A DNA stretch of 64,000 nucleotides from Limibacillus sp. (GTDB lineage: Bacteria; Pseudomonadota; Alphaproteobacteria; Kiloniellales; CECT-8803): NCBI GenBank assembly GCA_037379885.1, contig JARRJC010000003.1:62001-126000 (forward strand), written 5' to 3'. How positions within the stretch are numbered: the stretch's first letter is position 1; each line of letters starts with the position of its first letter. The position numbers and the translations under genes are program-made. Positions 1 to 9,891 of this stretch are shown here, piece by piece. Under the pieces are notes generated by a model that saw only the letters and a program-made list of their open reading frames with translations, had not been told where the DNA came from and searched no databases.

Positions 1-1417
1 AGTCGCCGGAGACCATGCCGAAGCGCTCGGCCACCTGCCGGGCCAGGGCCAGCAGCGCATCGCCGTCCGCGCGCGCCAGGACGCCAGAGCCCAGGATGAT
101 CATGGGCTTCTCGGCTTTCTCCAGCACCTCGGCGAAGGCGCCCTTGCCCTCGGCCAGTTCCTTCAGGCTGTCTGGCCCCGCGCCCAGGTAGTCGGTCTCG
201 TAGGTCAGGTCGACCGGCTGGCCGATCACGCCGACCCTGAAGCCGCCCCTCAGGAACCGCTTGCGCAGGCGTGCGTTGACCATGGCCGCTTCCCAGCGCG
301 GGTTGGACCCGACGATGAGACAAGCGTCAGCCTGTTCGATACCCGCGATGGAGCTGTTGAAAAGGTAGGAGGCGCGCACGCCCGGATCGCCCTTGGCGCC
401 GTCCTGGCGGCAATCGATGTTGGCCGAGCCGAGGGAGCTCATCAGGTCCTTCAGCGCCAGCATGGACTCGACCTCGCAGAGATCGCCCGCGATGGCCGCC
501 ACCTGCTCGCCCTTCAGCACGGAAAGCTTGTCGGCGATGGCCTGGAAGGCCACCTCCCAGCTCACCGGCTGCAGCTTGCCGTCCCGGCGCAGGTAGGGCC
601 GGTCCAGACGGCGCTTCTTGAGGCCGTCGATGGCATGGCGGGTCTTGTCGTGGATCCACTCCTCGTTGATGCCTTCATGCAGGCGCGGCAGGACCCGCAG
701 GACCTCCCTGCCCCGCACGTCGACGCGGATGTTGGAGCCCACGGCGTCCATAACGTCGACCGAGAGGGTCTTGCGCAACTCCCAGGGGCGCGCGTGGAAG
801 GCGTAGGGACGGCTGGTCAGTGCGCCGACCGGGCAGACATCCACAACGTTGCCGGAAAGCTCCGAGTTCACCGCCTGCTCAAGGCTGGTGATCTCGGCGT
901 GCTCGCCGCGATTGACGAGGCCCATCTGCTCGACGCCGCCGATCTCCGTGGAGAAGCGCACACAGCGCGTGCAGTGGATGCAGCGGGTCATGATCGTCTT
1001 GATCAGCGGCCCCATGTACTTCTCGGTGACCGCGCGCTTGTTCTCTTCGTAGCGGCTGCGGTCGAAGCCATAGGCCATGGCCTGGTCCTGAAGGTCGCAT
1101 TCACCGCCCTGATCGCAGATCGGGCAGTCCAGCGGATGGTTGATCAGAAGGAACTCCATCACGCCCTTGCGCGCCTTCTTGACCTTGTCGGTGTCGGTCT
1201 TGATCACCATTCCTTCGCCGACCGGCATGGCGCAGGACGCGATGGGCTTGGGCGCCTTTTCCATCTCGACCAGACACATGCGGCAGTTGCCCGCGATCGA
1301 CAGGCGGTCGTGATAGCAAAAGCGCGGTATCTCCTTGCCCGCCATCTCGCAGGCTTGGAGCACCGTGACTCCTGCCGGTACTTCGATTTCGATGCCGTCG
1401 ACGGTTACCTTCGGCAT
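1..1417 (-). CDS. nuoG: NADH-quinone oxidoreductase subunit G, 3' end cut by window edge
   Basis: This is the large iron-sulfur subunit of the peripheral arm of respiratory complex I, which passes electrons from NADH toward ubiquinone. About 472 codons are visible, starting at MPKVTVDGIEIEVPAG. An N-terminal plant-type ferredoxin domain has a CYH/CRMC cysteine set for a 2Fe-2S cluster. A complex I type motif follows (HPLDCPICDQGGECDLQD), then CIHCTRC and VCPVGAL cysteines for 4Fe-4S clusters, then the start of the molybdopterin-oxidoreductase-like domain. It starts 3 bases after nuoF ends and is the last nuo gene visible; nuoH and later genes are expected beyond position 1. No stop codon is in the window. 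Confidence 0.95.
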   Translation of the reverse strand, partial: MPKVTVDGIEIEVPAGVTVLQACEMAGKEIPRFCYHDRLSIAGNCRMCLVEMEKAPKPIASCAMPVGEGMVIKTDTDKVKKARKGVMEFLLINHPLDCPICDQGGECDLQDQAMAYGFDRSRYEENKRAVTEKYMGPLIKTIMTRCIHCTRCVRFSTEIGGVEQMGLVNRGEHAEITSLEQAVNSELSGNVVDVCPVGALTSRPYAFHARPWELRKTLSVDVMDAVGSNIRVDVRGREVLRVLPRLHEGINEEWIHDKTRHAIDGLKKRRLDRPYLRRDGKLQPVSWEVAFQAIADKLSVLKGEQVAAIAGDLCEVESMLALKDLMSSLGSANIDCRQDGAKGDPGVRASYLFNSSIAGIEQADACLIVGSNPRWEAAMVNARLRKRFLRGGFRVGVIGQPVDLTYETDYLGAGPDSLKELAEGKGAFAEVLEKAEKPMIILGSGVLARADGDALLALARQVAERFGMVSGD

Positions 1418-1420
1418 TGC

Positions 1421-2710
1421 TTACTCCGCTGCCGTTTGGTGGTTTTTCTTATAGTCCGCAATCCGCTTCTCCAGCTCCGGCCGGAAGTGGCGGATCAGGC
1501 CCTGGACAGGCCAGGCCGCAGCGTCGCCCAACGCGCAGATGGTATGGCCTTCGACCTGATAGCTGACGTCCAGAAGGTTATCGATCTCCTCGACGTCCGC
1601 GCGGCCCTGCACCATGCGGGTCATGACCCGGTACATCCAGCCCGTGCCCTCTCGGCAGGGCGTGCACTGGCCGCAGGACTCATGCATGTAGAAGTGGCTG
1701 AAGCGCGCGATGGCCTCGACGATATCGGTCGACTTGTCCATCACCATCACCGCCGCCGTGCCCAGGCCCGACTTCGCCTCCTTAAGCGAATCGAAGTCCA
1801 TCAGCACGTTGTCGCAGACATCCTTGGGGATGACCGGGACCGAAGAGCCGCCCGGCACTACGGCCAGCAGGTTGTCCCAACCGCCGCGCACCCCGCCCGC
1901 GTGCTTTTCGATCAACTCGCGCAGGGGGATGCCCATCTCCTCCTCCACGTTGCAGGGCTGCTCGACGTGGCCGGAGATGGAATAGATCTTGGTGCCGGTG
2001 TTGTTCGGGCGACCGAGACCGGCGAACCAGTCCGCGCCGCGCCGCAGGATCGTCGGCGCCACCGCGATGGTCTCCACGTTGTTGACCGTCGAGGGGCAGC
2101 CGTAGACGCCCACCGCCGCCGGGAACGGCGGCTTCAGGCGCGGCTGGCCCTTCTTGCCCTCCAGCGATTCGATCAGCGCCGTCTCCTCGCCGCAGATGTA
2201 GGCGCCCGCGCCGCGGTGGATGACGATATCGAAGTCATAGCCCGAGCCGCAGGCGTTCTTGCCCAGGTACCCCGCCTCGCGCGCCTCGGCCACGGCCTCC
2301 TCCAGGCGCACCCAGGGCTCCCAGTACTCGCCGCGGATATAGATGAAGGCCTTGGTGCAGCGCATGGCGAAGCCCGCGACCAGGCAGCCTTCCAGCAGCA
2401 TGTGCGGGTCGTTGCGCATGATCTCCCGGTCCTTGCAGGAACCCGGCTCGGATTCGTCCGCGTTGACCACCAGGTAGGCCGGGCGTCCATCGCTCTGCTT
2501 GGGCATGAAGGACCACTTCAGGCCGGTCGGAAAGCCCGCCCCGCCGCGCCCGCGCAAGCCGGAGGCCTTGATCCGCTCGACGATCTCCTCGGGGCCCAGG
2601 TCCAGCAGCTCCTTGGTCTTGTCCCAGACGCCGCGCTTCTCCGCGCCCTTCAGGCGCCAATCCTGCTGGCCGTAGAGGTTCTGGAAGATGCGGTCCTTGT
2701 CACTCAGCAT
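1421..2710 (-). CDS. nuoF: NADH-quinone oxidoreductase subunit F (NADH- and FMN-binding)
   Basis: NuoF oxidises NADH and holds FMN and the N3 4Fe-4S cluster at the tip of complex I. The 429-residue length is normal. The nucleotide-binding stretch [10 protein letters not shown] lies at about residues 54-63. The FMN region has [13 protein letters not shown], and [18 protein letters not shown] is the NADH-site motif. The N3 cluster ligands are in [12 protein letters not shown] near residue 346, with the fourth Cys in HTICALGD near 391. It sits 6 bases after nuoE and 3 bases before nuoG, so it is co-transcribed with both. Confidence 0.97.
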   Translation of the reverse strand: MLSDKDRIFQNLYGQQDWRLKGAEKRGVWDKTKELLDLGPEEIVERIKASGLRGRGGAGFPTGLKWSFMPKQSDGRPAYLVVNADESEPGSCKDREIMRNDPHMLLEGCLVAGFAMRCTKAFIYIRGEYWEPWVRLEEAVAEAREAGYLGKNACGSGYDFDIVIHRGAGAYICGEETALIESLEGKKGQPRLKPPFPAAVGVYGCPSTVNNVETIAVAPTILRRGADWFAGLGRPNNTGTKIYSISGHVEQPCNVEEEMGIPLRELIEKHAGGVRGGWDNLLAVVPGGSSVPVIPKDVCDNVLMDFDSLKEAKSGLGTAAVMVMDKSTDIVEAIARFSHFYMHESCGQCTPCREGTGWMYRVMTRMVQGRADVEEIDNLLDVSYQVEGHTICALGDAAAWPVQGLIRHFRPELEKRIADYKKNHQTAAE

Positions 2711-2716
2711 GGCTGC

Positions 2717-3346
2717 TCACGCCCCCTCCTTGCCGAAGGTGTCCTGAAGCGTGGTCGGGCCCCCTTCCGGGATCGAGGAGAGACGCCCCTTCTGCGACCC
2801 GGGCTCGGGCTTCTCGCCCTTGCGCAGAGCCGCCACGATCTCCTTGGCGCGCTCCGGCGTCAGGTCCTCGTAGTAGTCGCGGTCGTTGACCTGGAACATC
2901 GGCGCGTTGCAGCAGGCGCCCAGGCACTCGACCTCCGTGACAGTCACCTTGCCGTCTTCGCTGGTCTCGCCCAGCTTGGAGGTGCCGGCGGCTTCGAGAC
3001 AGGCCTTGGTGATCGCGTCCGACCCGTTGAGCCAGCAGTGCGAGGTGCGGCAGACCTGCACCAGATGGTCGCCCACCGGCTTCTGGTTGAACATGGTGTA
3101 GAAGCTGGAGACCTCGTAGACGCGGATCGGCGCCATATCGAGCAGGCGCGCCACGTGTTCGATGCAGGCCGGGGACACCCAGTTGCCGTTCTGCTCCTGC
3201 GCCAGATAGAGCAGATAGAGAACCGCGCTCGCCTGCCGTCCCTCGGGATAGCGGGCGATGTAGGCCTCCGCCTTCTTCTGGTTCTCGGGCGTGAACTCGA
3301 AGCCCTTATCCCGGGGCTCCGGATGGCTGGTGATCTTGAGGCTCAT
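2717..3346 (-). CDS. nuoE: NADH-quinone oxidoreductase subunit E
   Basis: NuoE is the 24 kDa thioredoxin-like subunit that carries the N1a 2Fe-2S cluster of complex I. The protein has 209 residues. The four cluster cysteines are seen in [11 protein letters not shown] and [11 protein letters not shown]. The start [11 protein letters not shown] was chosen because its ATG overlaps the nuoD stop as ATGA and a GGGGAGG ribosome site lies just upstream; the longer open frame only runs back through nuoD. A charged, Pro-rich C-terminal tail of about 40 residues follows the conserved domain. Confidence 0.96.
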   Translation of the reverse strand: MSLKITSHPEPRDKGFEFTPENQKKAEAYIARYPEGRQASAVLYLLYLAQEQNGNWVSPACIEHVARLLDMAPIRVYEVSSFYTMFNQKPVGDHLVQVCRTSHCWLNGSDAITKACLEAAGTSKLGETSEDGKVTVTEVECLGACCNAPMFQVNDRDYYEDLTPERAKEIVAALRKGEKPEPGSQKGRLSSIPEGGPTTLQDTFGKEGA

Positions 3347-4521
3347 CGGTCGACCTCCCCGAAGACGATGTCCATGGAGCCGAGGATCGCGACGGAATCG
3401 GCCAGCATGTGGCCCTTGCACATGTAATCCATGCCCTGGAGGTGCAGGAAGCCCGGCGCGTGTATGCGGCAGCGGTAGGGACGGTTGGAGCCGTCGGACA
3501 CCAGATAGACGGCGAACTCGCCCTTGGGCGCCTCGACCGCGCAGTAGGTCTCGCCCGGCGGCACGTGGAAACCCTCGGTGTAGAGCTTGAAGTGGTGGAT
3601 CAGCGCTTCCATCGACTTCTTCATCTCCGGGCGCTTGGGCGGCACGACCTTGTTGTTGACGGCGGAAACCGGGCCGTCCGGCATGCGCTCGATGCACTGG
3701 AGGATCAGGCTGTGGCTCTGTCGCATCTCCTCCATGCGGACGAGATAGCGGTCGAAGCAGTCGCCGTTCTTGCCGACGGGAATGTCGAAGTCCAGCTCCT
3801 CATAGCACTCGTAGGGCTGCGACTTGCGCAGGTCCCAGGCGACGCCTGAGCCGCGCAGCATCGGGCCGGTGAAGCCCCAATCGTAGCAGTCCTGGGCCGA
3901 GATCACGCCGATGTCCACCGTGCGCTGGCGGAAGATGCGGTTCTCGTTCAACAGCGCTTCGATGTCGTCCAGGTGCTTCAAGAAGCCCTTGGACCAGTCG
4001 TGGATATCCTCAAGCAGGCCCGCGGGAATGTCCTGATGCACCCCGCCCGGACGGAAATAGGCCGAGTGGAGCCGGGCGCCGGAGGCGCGCTCATAGAACT
4101 CCATCAGCTTTTCGCGTTCCTCGAACATCCAGAGGATCGGCGTCATGGCGCCCACGTCGATGGCGAAGGTCGCGATGTTCAGAAGGTGGTTCAGGATGCG
4201 CGTGATCTCGCAGAAGAGGACCCGCACGTACTGCCCGCGCGGCGGAACCTCCAGGCCCAGAAGCTTCTCGGTCGCCAGCACGAAGGCATGCTCCTGCGAC
4301 ATGGGCGACACGTAGTCCAGCCGGTCGAAGTAGGGCATGGCCTGAAGGTAGGTCTTGTATTCGATCAGCTTTTCCGTGCCCCGGTGCAGCAGGCCGATGT
4401 GCGGGTCGGCGCGCTCGATCACCTCGCCGTCCATCTCCAGCACCAAGCGCAGCACGCCGTGGGCGGCGGGATGCTGCGGGCCGAAGTTCAGCGTGAAGGG
4501 GCGGATCTTGGTCTCAGCCAT
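3343..4521 (-). CDS. nuoD: NADH-quinone oxidoreductase subunit D
   Basis: NuoD is the 49 kDa subunit related to the large subunit of NiFe hydrogenases. It forms much of the quinone-binding pocket of complex I. The 392 residues are full length. The N-terminal [21 protein letters not shown] is replaced here by the shorter recognisable core [15 protein letters not shown], and the C-terminus ends in DIVFGEVDR, both typical of the family. Its ATG shares one base with the nuoC stop (TGATG), which implies translational coupling. It is a separate gene from nuoC, as usual in alphaproteobacteria and unlike the fused gene of E. coli. Confidence 0.97.
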   Translation of the reverse strand: MAETKIRPFTLNFGPQHPAAHGVLRLVLEMDGEVIERADPHIGLLHRGTEKLIEYKTYLQAMPYFDRLDYVSPMSQEHAFVLATEKLLGLEVPPRGQYVRVLFCEITRILNHLLNIATFAIDVGAMTPILWMFEEREKLMEFYERASGARLHSAYFRPGGVHQDIPAGLLEDIHDWSKGFLKHLDDIEALLNENRIFRQRTVDIGVISAQDCYDWGFTGPMLRGSGVAWDLRKSQPYECYEELDFDIPVGKNGDCFDRYLVRMEEMRQSHSLILQCIERMPDGPVSAVNNKVVPPKRPEMKKSMEALIHHFKLYTEGFHVPPGETYCAVEAPKGEFAVYLVSDGSNRPYRCRIHAPGFLHLQGMDYMCKGHMLADSVAILGSMDIVFGEVDR

Positions 4522-5141
4522 CAGGAAGCCCCCTCTTCTTTCTTCTTCTCGGCCTTCTCGTCGCCCGGCAGGTGCAGGATGCCCTCCCAGGGGCTGACGA
4601 AGTCGAAGGTGCGGAAGTCCTGGGTCAGCTTCACGGGCTCGTAGACCACGCGCTTCTGGGTCTCGTCATAGCGCAGCTCGACGTGACCGGTCAGCGGGAA
4701 GTCCTTGCGCAGCGGGTGCCCTTCAAAACCGTAGTCGGTGAGGATGCGGCGCAGGTCGGGGTGATCGGCGAAATAGACGCCGTAGAGGTCCCAGACCTCC
4801 CGCTCCATCCAGCCCGCGGAGGGAAAGAGGGAGACGACGGAGGGCAGCGTGTCCTCCTCGCCCGCCGACACCTTCACGCGGATGCGCTGGTTGTGGATCA
4901 GGGAAAGCAGGTTGTAGACCACCTCGAAACGCTCTTCGCGCGAGGGGTAATCAACCGCCGTGATGTCGAGAAGCTGCTGGAACTTCAGGTTCTGGTCGTC
5001 GCGCAGATGCTTCAAGAGCACCGGCAAACCGGTCTTGCTGGTCCAGACGATCAGCTCGCCCACCACCTCTTCGACCTGCAGGACTTCCGAGGGGCGTGTC
5101 GCCTCCAGAAGATCGGCCATTTCCTTCAAAGCTTCGTTCAT
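4521..5141 (-). CDS. nuoC: NADH-quinone oxidoreductase subunit C
   Basis: NuoC is the 30 kDa hydrophilic subunit of the connecting module of complex I, next to NuoD and NuoB. The 206-residue protein carries the family signature [20 protein letters not shown] around residues 115-135, followed by [15 protein letters not shown]. The C-terminus is a charged tail ([13 protein letters not shown]). It lies 54 bases after nuoB and overlaps nuoD by one base, so it is part of the nuoABCDEFG operon. Confidence 0.97.
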   Translation of the reverse strand: MNEALKEMADLLEATRPSEVLQVEEVVGELIVWTSKTGLPVLLKHLRDDQNLKFQQLLDITAVDYPSREERFEVVYNLLSLIHNQRIRVKVSAGEEDTLPSVVSLFPSAGWMEREVWDLYGVYFADHPDLRRILTDYGFEGHPLRKDFPLTGHVELRYDETQKRVVYEPVKLTQDFRTFDFVSPWEGILHLPGDEKAEKKKEEGAS

Positions 5142-5195
5142 ATCGGCTTTCGTTCGACTTCCCTGGAGGAGCCACGCTGAATCAACGCGCCCCTG

Positions 5196-5750
5196 TTAGC
5201 GTGACAGCCCGCCCTGACGGCGGATCTTCTTCTGCAGCTGCAAAATGCCATAGAGCAGCGCTTCTGCGGTCGGCGGGCAACCCGGCACGTAGATATCGAC
5301 CGGCACGATCCGGTCGCAGCCGCGCACCACGGAATAGGAGTAGTGGTAGTAGCCACCGCCGTTTGCGCAGGAGCCCATGGAGAGCACGTAGCGCGGCTCT
5401 GCCATCTGGTCGTAAACCTTGCGCAGGGCCGGCGCCATCTTGTTGCAGAGCGTGCCGGCGACGATCATCACATCCGATTGGCGCGGGCTCGGCCGGAACA
5501 CCATGCCGAAGCGGTCGAGATCGTAGCGGCTACAGGCCGTGTGCATCATTTCGACCGCGCAGCACGCCAACCCGAAGGTCATGGGCCAGAGCGAGCCCGA
5601 CTGGGCCCAGGCTCCGAGCTTGTCCAACTGAGCGACCACGAAACCCTTGTCCTGGAGCTCGTCGTTGACCTTCTTGAAGATCAAGTCCTGCTCGGCGCCG
5701 GGGGGCAGCGGCGCCGCCGCGTCGAGCGCGCCTGTCGCCTTTACTCCCAT
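5196..5750 (-). CDS. nuoB: NADH-quinone oxidoreductase subunit B
   Basis: NuoB carries the N2 4Fe-4S cluster that hands electrons to quinone in complex I. Cluster ligands are visible in [11 protein letters not shown], in [15 protein letters not shown] and in [15 protein letters not shown]. The start [10 protein letters not shown] is preferred because AGGGAG lies 7 bases upstream; it overlaps nuoA by 10 bases. An upstream in-frame ATG at 5771 would add 7 residues and has no ribosome site. The protein is then 184 residues, a usual length. A 54-base gap to nuoC shows no clear terminator. Confidence 0.95.
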   Translation of the reverse strand: MGVKATGALDAAAPLPPGAEQDLIFKKVNDELQDKGFVVAQLDKLGAWAQSGSLWPMTFGLACCAVEMMHTACSRYDLDRFGMVFRPSPRQSDVMIVAGTLCNKMAPALRKVYDQMAEPRYVLSMGSCANGGGYYHYSYSVVRGCDRIVPVDIYVPGCPPTAEALLYGILQLQKKIRRQGGLSR

Positions 5751-6106
5751 TCCAAAGCTCCCTTTCGCCATTCGTAGATGAAGCCGATGGTCAGAACGCC
5801 CAGGAACACCATCATGGACCAGAAGCCGAAGACGCCGATCTCGCCCAGGGACACGGCCCAGGGGAAGAGGAAGGCGACTTCCAGATCGAAGATGATGAAC
5901 AGCAGGGTGACCAGATAGAAGCGCACGTCGAAACGGCTGCGTGCGTCGTCGAAAGCCTCGAAGCCGGATTCGTACGCCGAGAGCTTCTCGGGATCGGGGC
6001 GCTGCGGCGCCACGACGAAGGAGGCGATCACCATCGCGCCCGCCAAGCCGATCGCCAGCCCGATAAAGATAAGGATCGGGAGGTATTCGATTAAGAGTGC
6101 GTCCAT
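5741..6106 (-). CDS. nuoA: NADH-quinone oxidoreductase subunit A
   Basis: NuoA is a small membrane subunit of complex I with three transmembrane helices. It is seen here as 121 residues. Helices are at roughly residues 9-30, 63-83 and 88-108. The family motif [20 protein letters not shown] lies on the loop after the first helix. The start [10 protein letters not shown] has GGAGGAT directly upstream; a longer open frame exists but its extra residues are not membrane-like. It is the first gene of the nuo operon, and the operon promoter should lie in 6107-6405. Confidence 0.95.
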   Translation of the reverse strand: MDALLIEYLPILIFIGLAIGLAGAMVIASFVVAPQRPDPEKLSAYESGFEAFDDARSRFDVRFYLVTLLFIIFDLEVAFLFPWAVSLGEIGVFGFWSMMVFLGVLTIGFIYEWRKGALEWE

Positions 6107-6405
6107 ATCCTCCGCTCCAAATGCCCGTTCGGCGGCGGCTCCGCGCTCGGGACTATAACGACCTCGCCTTACGCCGCAAGCCGCAAACGCAAGCGGCGGC
6201 AGGCGCAATGCTTCCCATGGAAGCTGCCAGCCGGACAAGCTCCATTAAAGCTACCGCATTGCAACACGCAAAGACGTGGAAAGCAAAGCCCCCAAGCGCT
6301 CTTAAAAGCACCGGGAACAAGAGACGCGCGGCAGCGCCGCCGCCGGTGAGCGGGAGAACGCCCGATTCTGCTTTCGGATTGCGATTTTGAAGGAGAACCG
6401 GGAAA
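6107..6405. other. Intergenic region upstream of nuoA
   Basis: About 300 bases between nuoA and tRNA-Asp, both on the minus strand. It must hold the nuo promoter unless the operon starts from the tRNA promoter. I see no convincing -35/-10 pair, no tRNA or riboswitch structure, and no credible small gene. A weak candidate (TTGCGT, 17 bases, TTAATG, minus strand) is not good enough to call. Confidence 0.4.
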
Positions 6406-6482
6406 TGGCGGGAGTGACGGGACTCGAACCCGCGGCCTCTGGCGTGACAGGCCAGCGCTCTAACCGACTGAGCTACACCCCC
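6406..6482 (-). tRNA. tRNA-Asp (anticodon GTC)
   Basis: The minus strand reads GGGGGTGTAGCTCAG at the 5' end, an anticodon loop CTGTCAC with anticodon GTC, a T-arm GGGTTCGAACCC, and a 3' end ACTCCCGCCA. The 7-bp acceptor stem pairs with one G-T wobble, the discriminator base is G, and CCA is encoded. The total length is 77 bases. Confidence 0.97.
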
Positions 6483-6703
6483 GGAACCTTCCAGATTGGA
6501 CTTCGTCCAGGGCGCCGCAGCCGTGACCGCGACGGAGCCGTGACTTACTCCAGCCCCCCGTGGCTGTCAAGCGAGCTGACGCGATTTTTGACCGCTTCCC
6601 GGCTGCCCGGCGAAGCGCAAGGGGCGGCGGGAGAAGCCGGCCTTTGCATATCGCCGTCCAGCGTGCAGACTCCTTTGCGTTCCAGAGGGGGAAGCCGCCG
6701 GAC

Positions 6704-7498
6704 ATGAGCAGCAAGAAACCTGAAAGCGAGCCTACGGTCCAAGCCAAGCTGCGTGCGCTCTACTTCGGAGACAGCCGCCTTTCCACACGCTTTCGTATCG
6801 GGTTGCTGATCTTCGATATCGCGACCCTGATTTTCTTCGTGGTGACCACGGCCCTACCCACAGGGACCAACCATTTCGGGCTGGACTACATCATTGCCGC
6901 GGTCATCGCCGCCGATCTCGCGGCCCGCACGATCATCGCGCCGCGCACCTGGCGCAGTCTCATGAGCCCCTTTGCTGTCGTGGACCTGCTGGTGATCTTC
7001 TCGCTGCTGGCGCCGCTGATCTTCGACAACCTCGCCTTCCTCAGGGTCTTGAGGATGCTGCGGCTGCTGCGCAGCTACCATGTCGTGAAGGAGTTGCGGG
7101 GGCATGTCGCGTGGTTCCGCAACAACGAGGACGCCCTGCGCTCGGCCACCAACCTCGTGGTCTTCGTCTTCTTCGTCTCGGCCGTCGTCTTCGTGCTGGA
7201 AGGGCGGAGCAATCCCGGCATCAGCTCCTTCCTGGATGCGCTCTATTTCACGGTCACCAGCCTGACCACCACGGGCTACGGCGACATCACCATGACGGAC
7301 ACCACCGGCCGGATCCTGACCGTCGTCATCATGGTGGTCGGCGTGGCGCTGTTCCTGCGTCTGGCGCAAACCATGTTCCGCCCGCAGAAGGTCCGCCACA
7401 CCTGCGAGCAGTGCGGGCTGACCCGGCACGATCCCGATGCCGTGCACTGCAAGCACTGCGGCAACACTCTGAAAATAAAGACGGAAGGTGGCGATTGA
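6704..7498 (+). CDS. Six-helix potassium channel (Kv-like) with C-terminal zinc ribbon
   Basis: This is a predicted inner-membrane ion channel of 264 residues. Six hydrophobic segments are seen. The fourth, FLRVLRMLRLLRSY, has regularly spaced arginines like a voltage sensor. The pore loop has the potassium filter TSLTTTGYGD between helices 5 and 6. After helix 6, a short cytosolic tail carries two CxxC knuckles (CEQC and CKHC, 12 residues apart), a zinc-ribbon pattern. The start ATG at 6704 precedes MSSKKPESEP. The downstream VanZ-like gene overlaps its stop codon, so the two are probably co-translated. The channel family is clear; the role of the zinc ribbon is unknown. Confidence 0.88.
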   Translation: MSSKKPESEPTVQAKLRALYFGDSRLSTRFRIGLLIFDIATLIFFVVTTALPTGTNHFGLDYIIAAVIAADLAARTIIAPRTWRSLMSPFAVVDLLVIFSLLAPLIFDNLAFLRVLRMLRLLRSYHVVKELRGHVAWFRNNEDALRSATNLVVFVFFVSAVVFVLEGRSNPGISSFLDALYFTVTSLTTTGYGDITMTDTTGRILTVVIMVVGVALFLRLAQTMFRPQKVRHTCEQCGLTRHDPDAVHCKHCGNTLKIKTEGGD

Positions 7499-7854
7499 GC
7501 CTGCTCGACCCGGCCCTGCGGCTGACGGCGCGGCGCTGGCCGACAGTGACCCTAGTGGTACTGGCGGCGATCAGCTACCTCTCCCTGGCGCCGCTCGATC
7601 AGCTGCCACCGGCGCCGGGCGGCGACAAGCTGCACCACCTGGCAGCCTATGCGCTGCTCGCCCTGCCCTCCGCGCTCGCCAGGCCGAAGGCTTGGCCGCT
7701 CCTGCTCTGCGGGTTCGTGGCCTGGGGCGGGGTCGTTGAACTGATACAGCCCTTCGTCAACCGCTATGGGGAGATGCTGGATTTTCTGGCCAACGCCGCG
7801 GGCGTCGCGATCGGTGCGGCGCTTGGCGCCTGGGCCCGCCGGTCACTCAGCTGA
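7495..7854 (+). CDS. VanZ-like small membrane protein
   Basis: A 119-residue membrane protein with a predicted TTG start that overlaps the channel stop (TTGA) and has GGAAGGTGG just upstream. No in-frame ATG occurs before GEMLDFLAN near the C-terminus, so the TTG start is needed. It shows the VanZ-family pattern: a first helix ending in SLAPLDQLPP, then GGDKLHHLAAYALLALP, then VELIQPFVNRYGEMLDFLANAAG and a last helix. VanZ itself raises teicoplanin resistance, but most family members have no known role. Its 3' end overlaps the convergent DUF2238 gene by 12 bases. Confidence 0.8.
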   Translation: MSLLDPALRLTARRWPTVTLVVLAAISYLSLAPLDQLPPAPGGDKLHHLAAYALLALPSALARPKAWPLLLCGFVAWGGVVELIQPFVNRYGEMLDFLANAAGVAIGAALGAWARRSLS

Positions 7855-8475
7855 GGACTTGCGTGACAGCAGCGCCGCCCCCGCCATGGCAAGAACCGCC
7901 CCCAGCGCGTTGAACACAAGGTCGAGGGCCGTGTTGTAGTAACCGCCCACGTTGGTGTTCGGCAGCATCACCACGGCCATGAACTCGATGATCTCATTGA
8001 CAGCCCCCAAGCCCATGGCGCCCAAGGCCGGAAACACGTAGAGCGACTTGCTGCCCGCCACGCCCGGGAAGGCGCGCAGCAGCAGATGCCGCAACACCAG
8101 CGCGGCGACGCCGAATCCGTAAGCATGCACCACCTGATCGTACTTCAGGACGGTGAACTCCCCCTCGCCCGCGATGGGGACGAGCCGGTAGGCGTAGAGC
8201 ACGCTGTCGCCGACCTGGACGCCGCCCCCGGCCATGTGCGCCAAGCCCCAGAGGCTCAGGGCCCAAAGAAGGTAGGCGGGAAACTCCGCCGCCCGCGCGC
8301 CTGCAAGCGCCAGCCCCATCAGCACGAGCATGGTGGTGACGTACCAGAGGAACTCATGGTTCCCGATGGCGAGGAAGTAGACCGAGAAGAGTCCGACATA
8401 GCCGAGCGTGAAAAGAAGCACCGCCCATTCCCGGGGCTTTAAGGAGAAACCCCCGCCGTTGTCACGCTGCGGCAT
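7843..8475 (-). CDS. DUF2238 (YjdF-like) inner-membrane protein
   Basis: A 210-residue polytopic membrane protein with about six helices, resembling the DUF2238/YjdF family of unknown function. Family-like features are the HMAGGGVQVGD segment after helix 3, YDQVVHAYGFGVAAL, and the NEIIEFMAVVMLPNTNVGGY stretch followed by a last helix. It has no obvious operon partner on the minus strand except the monooxygenase 41 bases upstream. It converges on the VanZ-like gene; both belong to families with a similar late D/H-E-F-x-D-x-x-x-N layout, so a shared membrane role is possible but unproven. Confidence 0.75.
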   Translation of the reverse strand: MPQRDNGGGFSLKPREWAVLLFTLGYVGLFSVYFLAIGNHEFLWYVTTMLVLMGLALAGARAAEFPAYLLWALSLWGLAHMAGGGVQVGDSVLYAYRLVPIAGEGEFTVLKYDQVVHAYGFGVAALVLRHLLLRAFPGVAGSKSLYVFPALGAMGLGAVNEIIEFMAVVMLPNTNVGGYYNTALDLVFNALGAVLAMAGAALLSRKSSAE

Positions 8476-8516
8476 GTCGTCCTATCCCTCCCGCTGCCCA
8501 TGAAGGAGCCGCTGCG

Positions 8517-9758
8517 CTATGCGACATTGGTCTTTCCTCCCGCGGCGATATGACCCGCCAGATACTCCGCATCGGGCCAAACGCCCCAAATGAATGACGA
8601 GCCCCGGCAGGACAGCCACGGCAAGCCCAGGAAATAGAGCCCCGGCTCGACCGAGACGCCGCGCCTATGCCTGGGTCTGCCGCTTTCATCGAAGACGTCT
8701 AGATCGAGCCAGCCAAAGTCGAGGGCGTAGCCCGTCGCCCAGATGATCGAGGTGATACCGGCCTCTGCAAGGTCCAACGTCAAAATCGGGTTGGTCATGC
8801 AAGCCGGGTCCGGGCCGATCTCGTGGGCCTCAGGTTCCTCCGGCATATCGAGGCCCTGGCGTGCGACATAGTCATCCGCCTCGGCCAGCAGCGAGAGGTA
8901 GTTGGCGTCACCCTGGGCGATGTTGCGCGCGAGATCAGGGGCGAAGCTCAGGACGCCCTCCTTGCAAGCGTCGGTCCGGCCAAGGAGCGTCATGCCGCGC
9001 GCGGCGAGGCGCCGGAAGTCGACGGTCTGCCCGCCGTGCGCGCCGCTCACGGCGATGGTGACATGCTCCATGCCGGGCTCCAGCGCCTTGATCTCCCACT
9101 TGCCGAGAACCCGGAGCCACCAAACGAAATCCTTGCCGCGGTAGCGCCGGGGCGGGCGGTCGTGCGGGCCGACGGAGAGGTATACCGGCCTGCCCGCTCT
9201 CAGCAGTTCATCGGCGATCTGGACGCCCGACGACCCGGCGCCCACCACCAGCACCGCCCCCTCGGGCAGCTGGGCCGGATTCCGGTAGTTGTAGGAATGG
9301 ATCTGCAGGAGGCCTGCCTCTTCAGGCACGATCGGGGGAATGATCGGGCGTTGGAAAGGCCCGGTCGCGGCGACCAGGTTCCTGGCCTCGATCACACCGT
9401 CCGACGTCTCGACGGTGAAGGCTGCCTCGCCCGCCTTGCGCTGAACCCGCGTCACCTCCACGCCGCAGCGGATCGGCGCCTTGATCTGCTCGGCATAGGC
9501 CTCGAAGTAGTCCGCGATCTCGTCCTTCGGCGGAAAGCCGTCGGGGCCGGTCACGGAGAACTCCCTGTCCGGGAAACGGTCATGCCAGGCCGGGCCGTTG
9601 GCGACCAGGGAATCCCAGCGCCCGCTGCGCCAACGCTCGGCGATCCGGGAGCGCTCGACAACCAGATGGGAAAGCCCCTGGCGGCTGAGATGCTTGCTCA
9701 TCGCCAAGCCGGCCTGTCCGCCGCCCACCACCAGTGTCTCGACTTTCTCGTTCGGCAT
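8517..9758 (-). CDS. Flavin-containing monooxygenase-like NAD(P)/FAD oxidoreductase
   Basis: A soluble flavoprotein of 413 residues. The FAD dinucleotide fold is at the N-terminus (LVVGGGQAGLAMSKHL). A second Rossmann motif near residue 165 (VLVVGAGSSGVQIADELL) should bind NADPH. Between them lies an FMO-like region (SYNYRNPAQLP), and the C-terminus has the ATGYALDFGWLD segment. The start MPNEKVETL was chosen because GGGAAGGTGAG sits directly before it. An ATG 21 bases upstream (9779) is possible. The substrate cannot be read from the sequence; relatives act on organic N or S compounds or on ketones. Confidence 0.85.
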   Translation of the reverse strand: MPNEKVETLVVGGGQAGLAMSKHLSRQGLSHLVVERSRIAERWRSGRWDSLVANGPAWHDRFPDREFSVTGPDGFPPKDEIADYFEAYAEQIKAPIRCGVEVTRVQRKAGEAAFTVETSDGVIEARNLVAATGPFQRPIIPPIVPEEAGLLQIHSYNYRNPAQLPEGAVLVVGAGSSGVQIADELLRAGRPVYLSVGPHDRPPRRYRGKDFVWWLRVLGKWEIKALEPGMEHVTIAVSGAHGGQTVDFRRLAARGMTLLGRTDACKEGVLSFAPDLARNIAQGDANYLSLLAEADDYVARQGLDMPEEPEAHEIGPDPACMTNPILTLDLAEAGITSIIWATGYALDFGWLDLDVFDESGRPRHRRGVSVEPGLYFLGLPWLSCRGSSFIWGVWPDAEYLAGHIAAGGKTNVA

Positions 9759-9891
9759 CTCACCTTCCCATTCCGGCATCAGGGCCTTTCGAAACCCCGC
9801 TCAAGAAGTCTATTTCAGACGCTTGCTTTGAAGAAGGGATAGATCGCGGGAACAGGCCCCACCCCCCGCGAGGACTAGGGGTCAGGAAAAT

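Noticed and set aside
635-3427. A 930-codon open frame on the plus strand opposite nuoG, nuoF and nuoE
   Set aside because: It is antisense to three clearly conserved complex I genes. The translation is rich in Ala, Arg, Asp, His and Leu, as expected from the complement of GC-rich codons.
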